64,000 nucleotides of DNA, taken from positions 31,952,203-32,016,202 of the forward strand of contig NC_092629.1 of assembly GCF_039555335.1 (NCBI RefSeq). Direction: 5' to 3'. The DNA comes from Amphiura filiformis. Its lineage: Eukaryota; Echinodermata; Ophiuroidea; Amphilepidida; Amphiuridae. This document shows positions 63,836 through 64,000 of this stretch, piece by piece. Both the position numbers and the translations under genes were made by a program. Each line of letters begins with the position of its first letter. The stretch's first letter is position 1. The notes below the pieces were generated by a model that did not search any database, was not told the DNA's origin, and saw only the letters and a program-made list of their open reading frames with translations.

Positions 63836-64000
63836 TGGGCTATTCCAGTTGAAATCCATACATTACCTTAATTTTCCACACAGGGAGTGTGAATTTCAAA
63901 TGGAGTCTCACATTTAGGGTCGTCTGCTACAAAATGGGCTATTCCTATTGAAATCCATACACCCCCTATAGAAGACATGACCTTAATTTTCCACACAGGG
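63836..64000. repeat. Start of a ~115-bp tandem repeat
   Basis: gggctattccagttgaaatc...ccttaattttccacacaggg at 63836 recurs at 63941 and is cut by the window edge. Related words (atccatacacccc) appear at 52297 and 59548. Confidence 0.7.

Overview
The window is animal nuclear DNA: AT-rich and gene-poor, with one spliced rhodopsin-class GPCR, several non-LTR retrotransposon remnants, many short inverted-repeat DNA transposons with recognisable target-site duplications, a 54-bp satellite, and one large virus-like transposon. The element types suggest a marine invertebrate (echinoderm, hemichordate or cephalochordate would all fit), but nothing here fixes the species.

Layout. 1-3540: 54-bp satellite, interrupted by fold-back DNA. 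3690-9767 (minus): three-exon class A GPCR with consensus splice sites and two apparent one-base breaks; its introns hold Harbinger-like and MULE-like non-autonomous elements, the latter containing an interstitial TTAGGG array and a tRNA-like sequence. 9768-18538: transposon debris, including a hAT-type element with a perfect 8-bp target duplication, a TTAA element, and two head-to-tail copies of a 1.2-1.3 kb inverted-repeat element. 18545-24957 and 44844-45180: a plus-strand non-LTR retrotransposon, split by a second minus-strand non-LTR element (PHD finger, endonuclease, reverse transcriptase) and a fold-back element.

24958-44843: a Polinton/Maverick (adintovirus-like) element of 19.9 kb inserted inside the reverse-transcriptase region of that retrotransposon. 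It has ~400-450 bp nearly identical terminal inverted repeats (AGT...ACT ends) and a 5-6 bp target duplication. Recognisable: double-jelly-roll major capsid protein, packaging ATPase, retroviral-type integrase (N-terminal half), protein-primed type family B DNA polymerase (N-terminal part), a fibre-like protein, several small conserved Polinton membrane proteins, an OB-fold-like protein, a VLTF3-like zinc-ribbon protein, a CCCH zinc-finger protein, and an accessory island of ankyrin-like and MORN-like repeat proteins. An internal deletion near 40780 removed the 3' ends of the convergent integrase and polymerase genes. No maturation protease was recognised. Many genes carry single-base frameshifts, mostly at homopolymers, so the copy is either decaying or the assembly has residual indel errors.

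The Polinton shows a coherent expression architecture: most gene starts have an AATAAAAG-like motif immediately before ATG, and gene ends, especially convergent ones, have A-tract/stem-loop/T-tract hairpins. Together with the VLTF3-like protein this suggests virus-style transcription signals inside a metazoan chromosome-borne element; this is the most interesting signal in the window.

45180-64000: more transposon debris and a head-to-tail segmental duplication (about 49070-54663 and 56837-60770) whose two copies differ by clean transposon insertions, giving natural empty sites for several elements. The junction between copies is interrupted by a ~2.17-kb inverted-repeat element that itself contains a 1.47-kb one.
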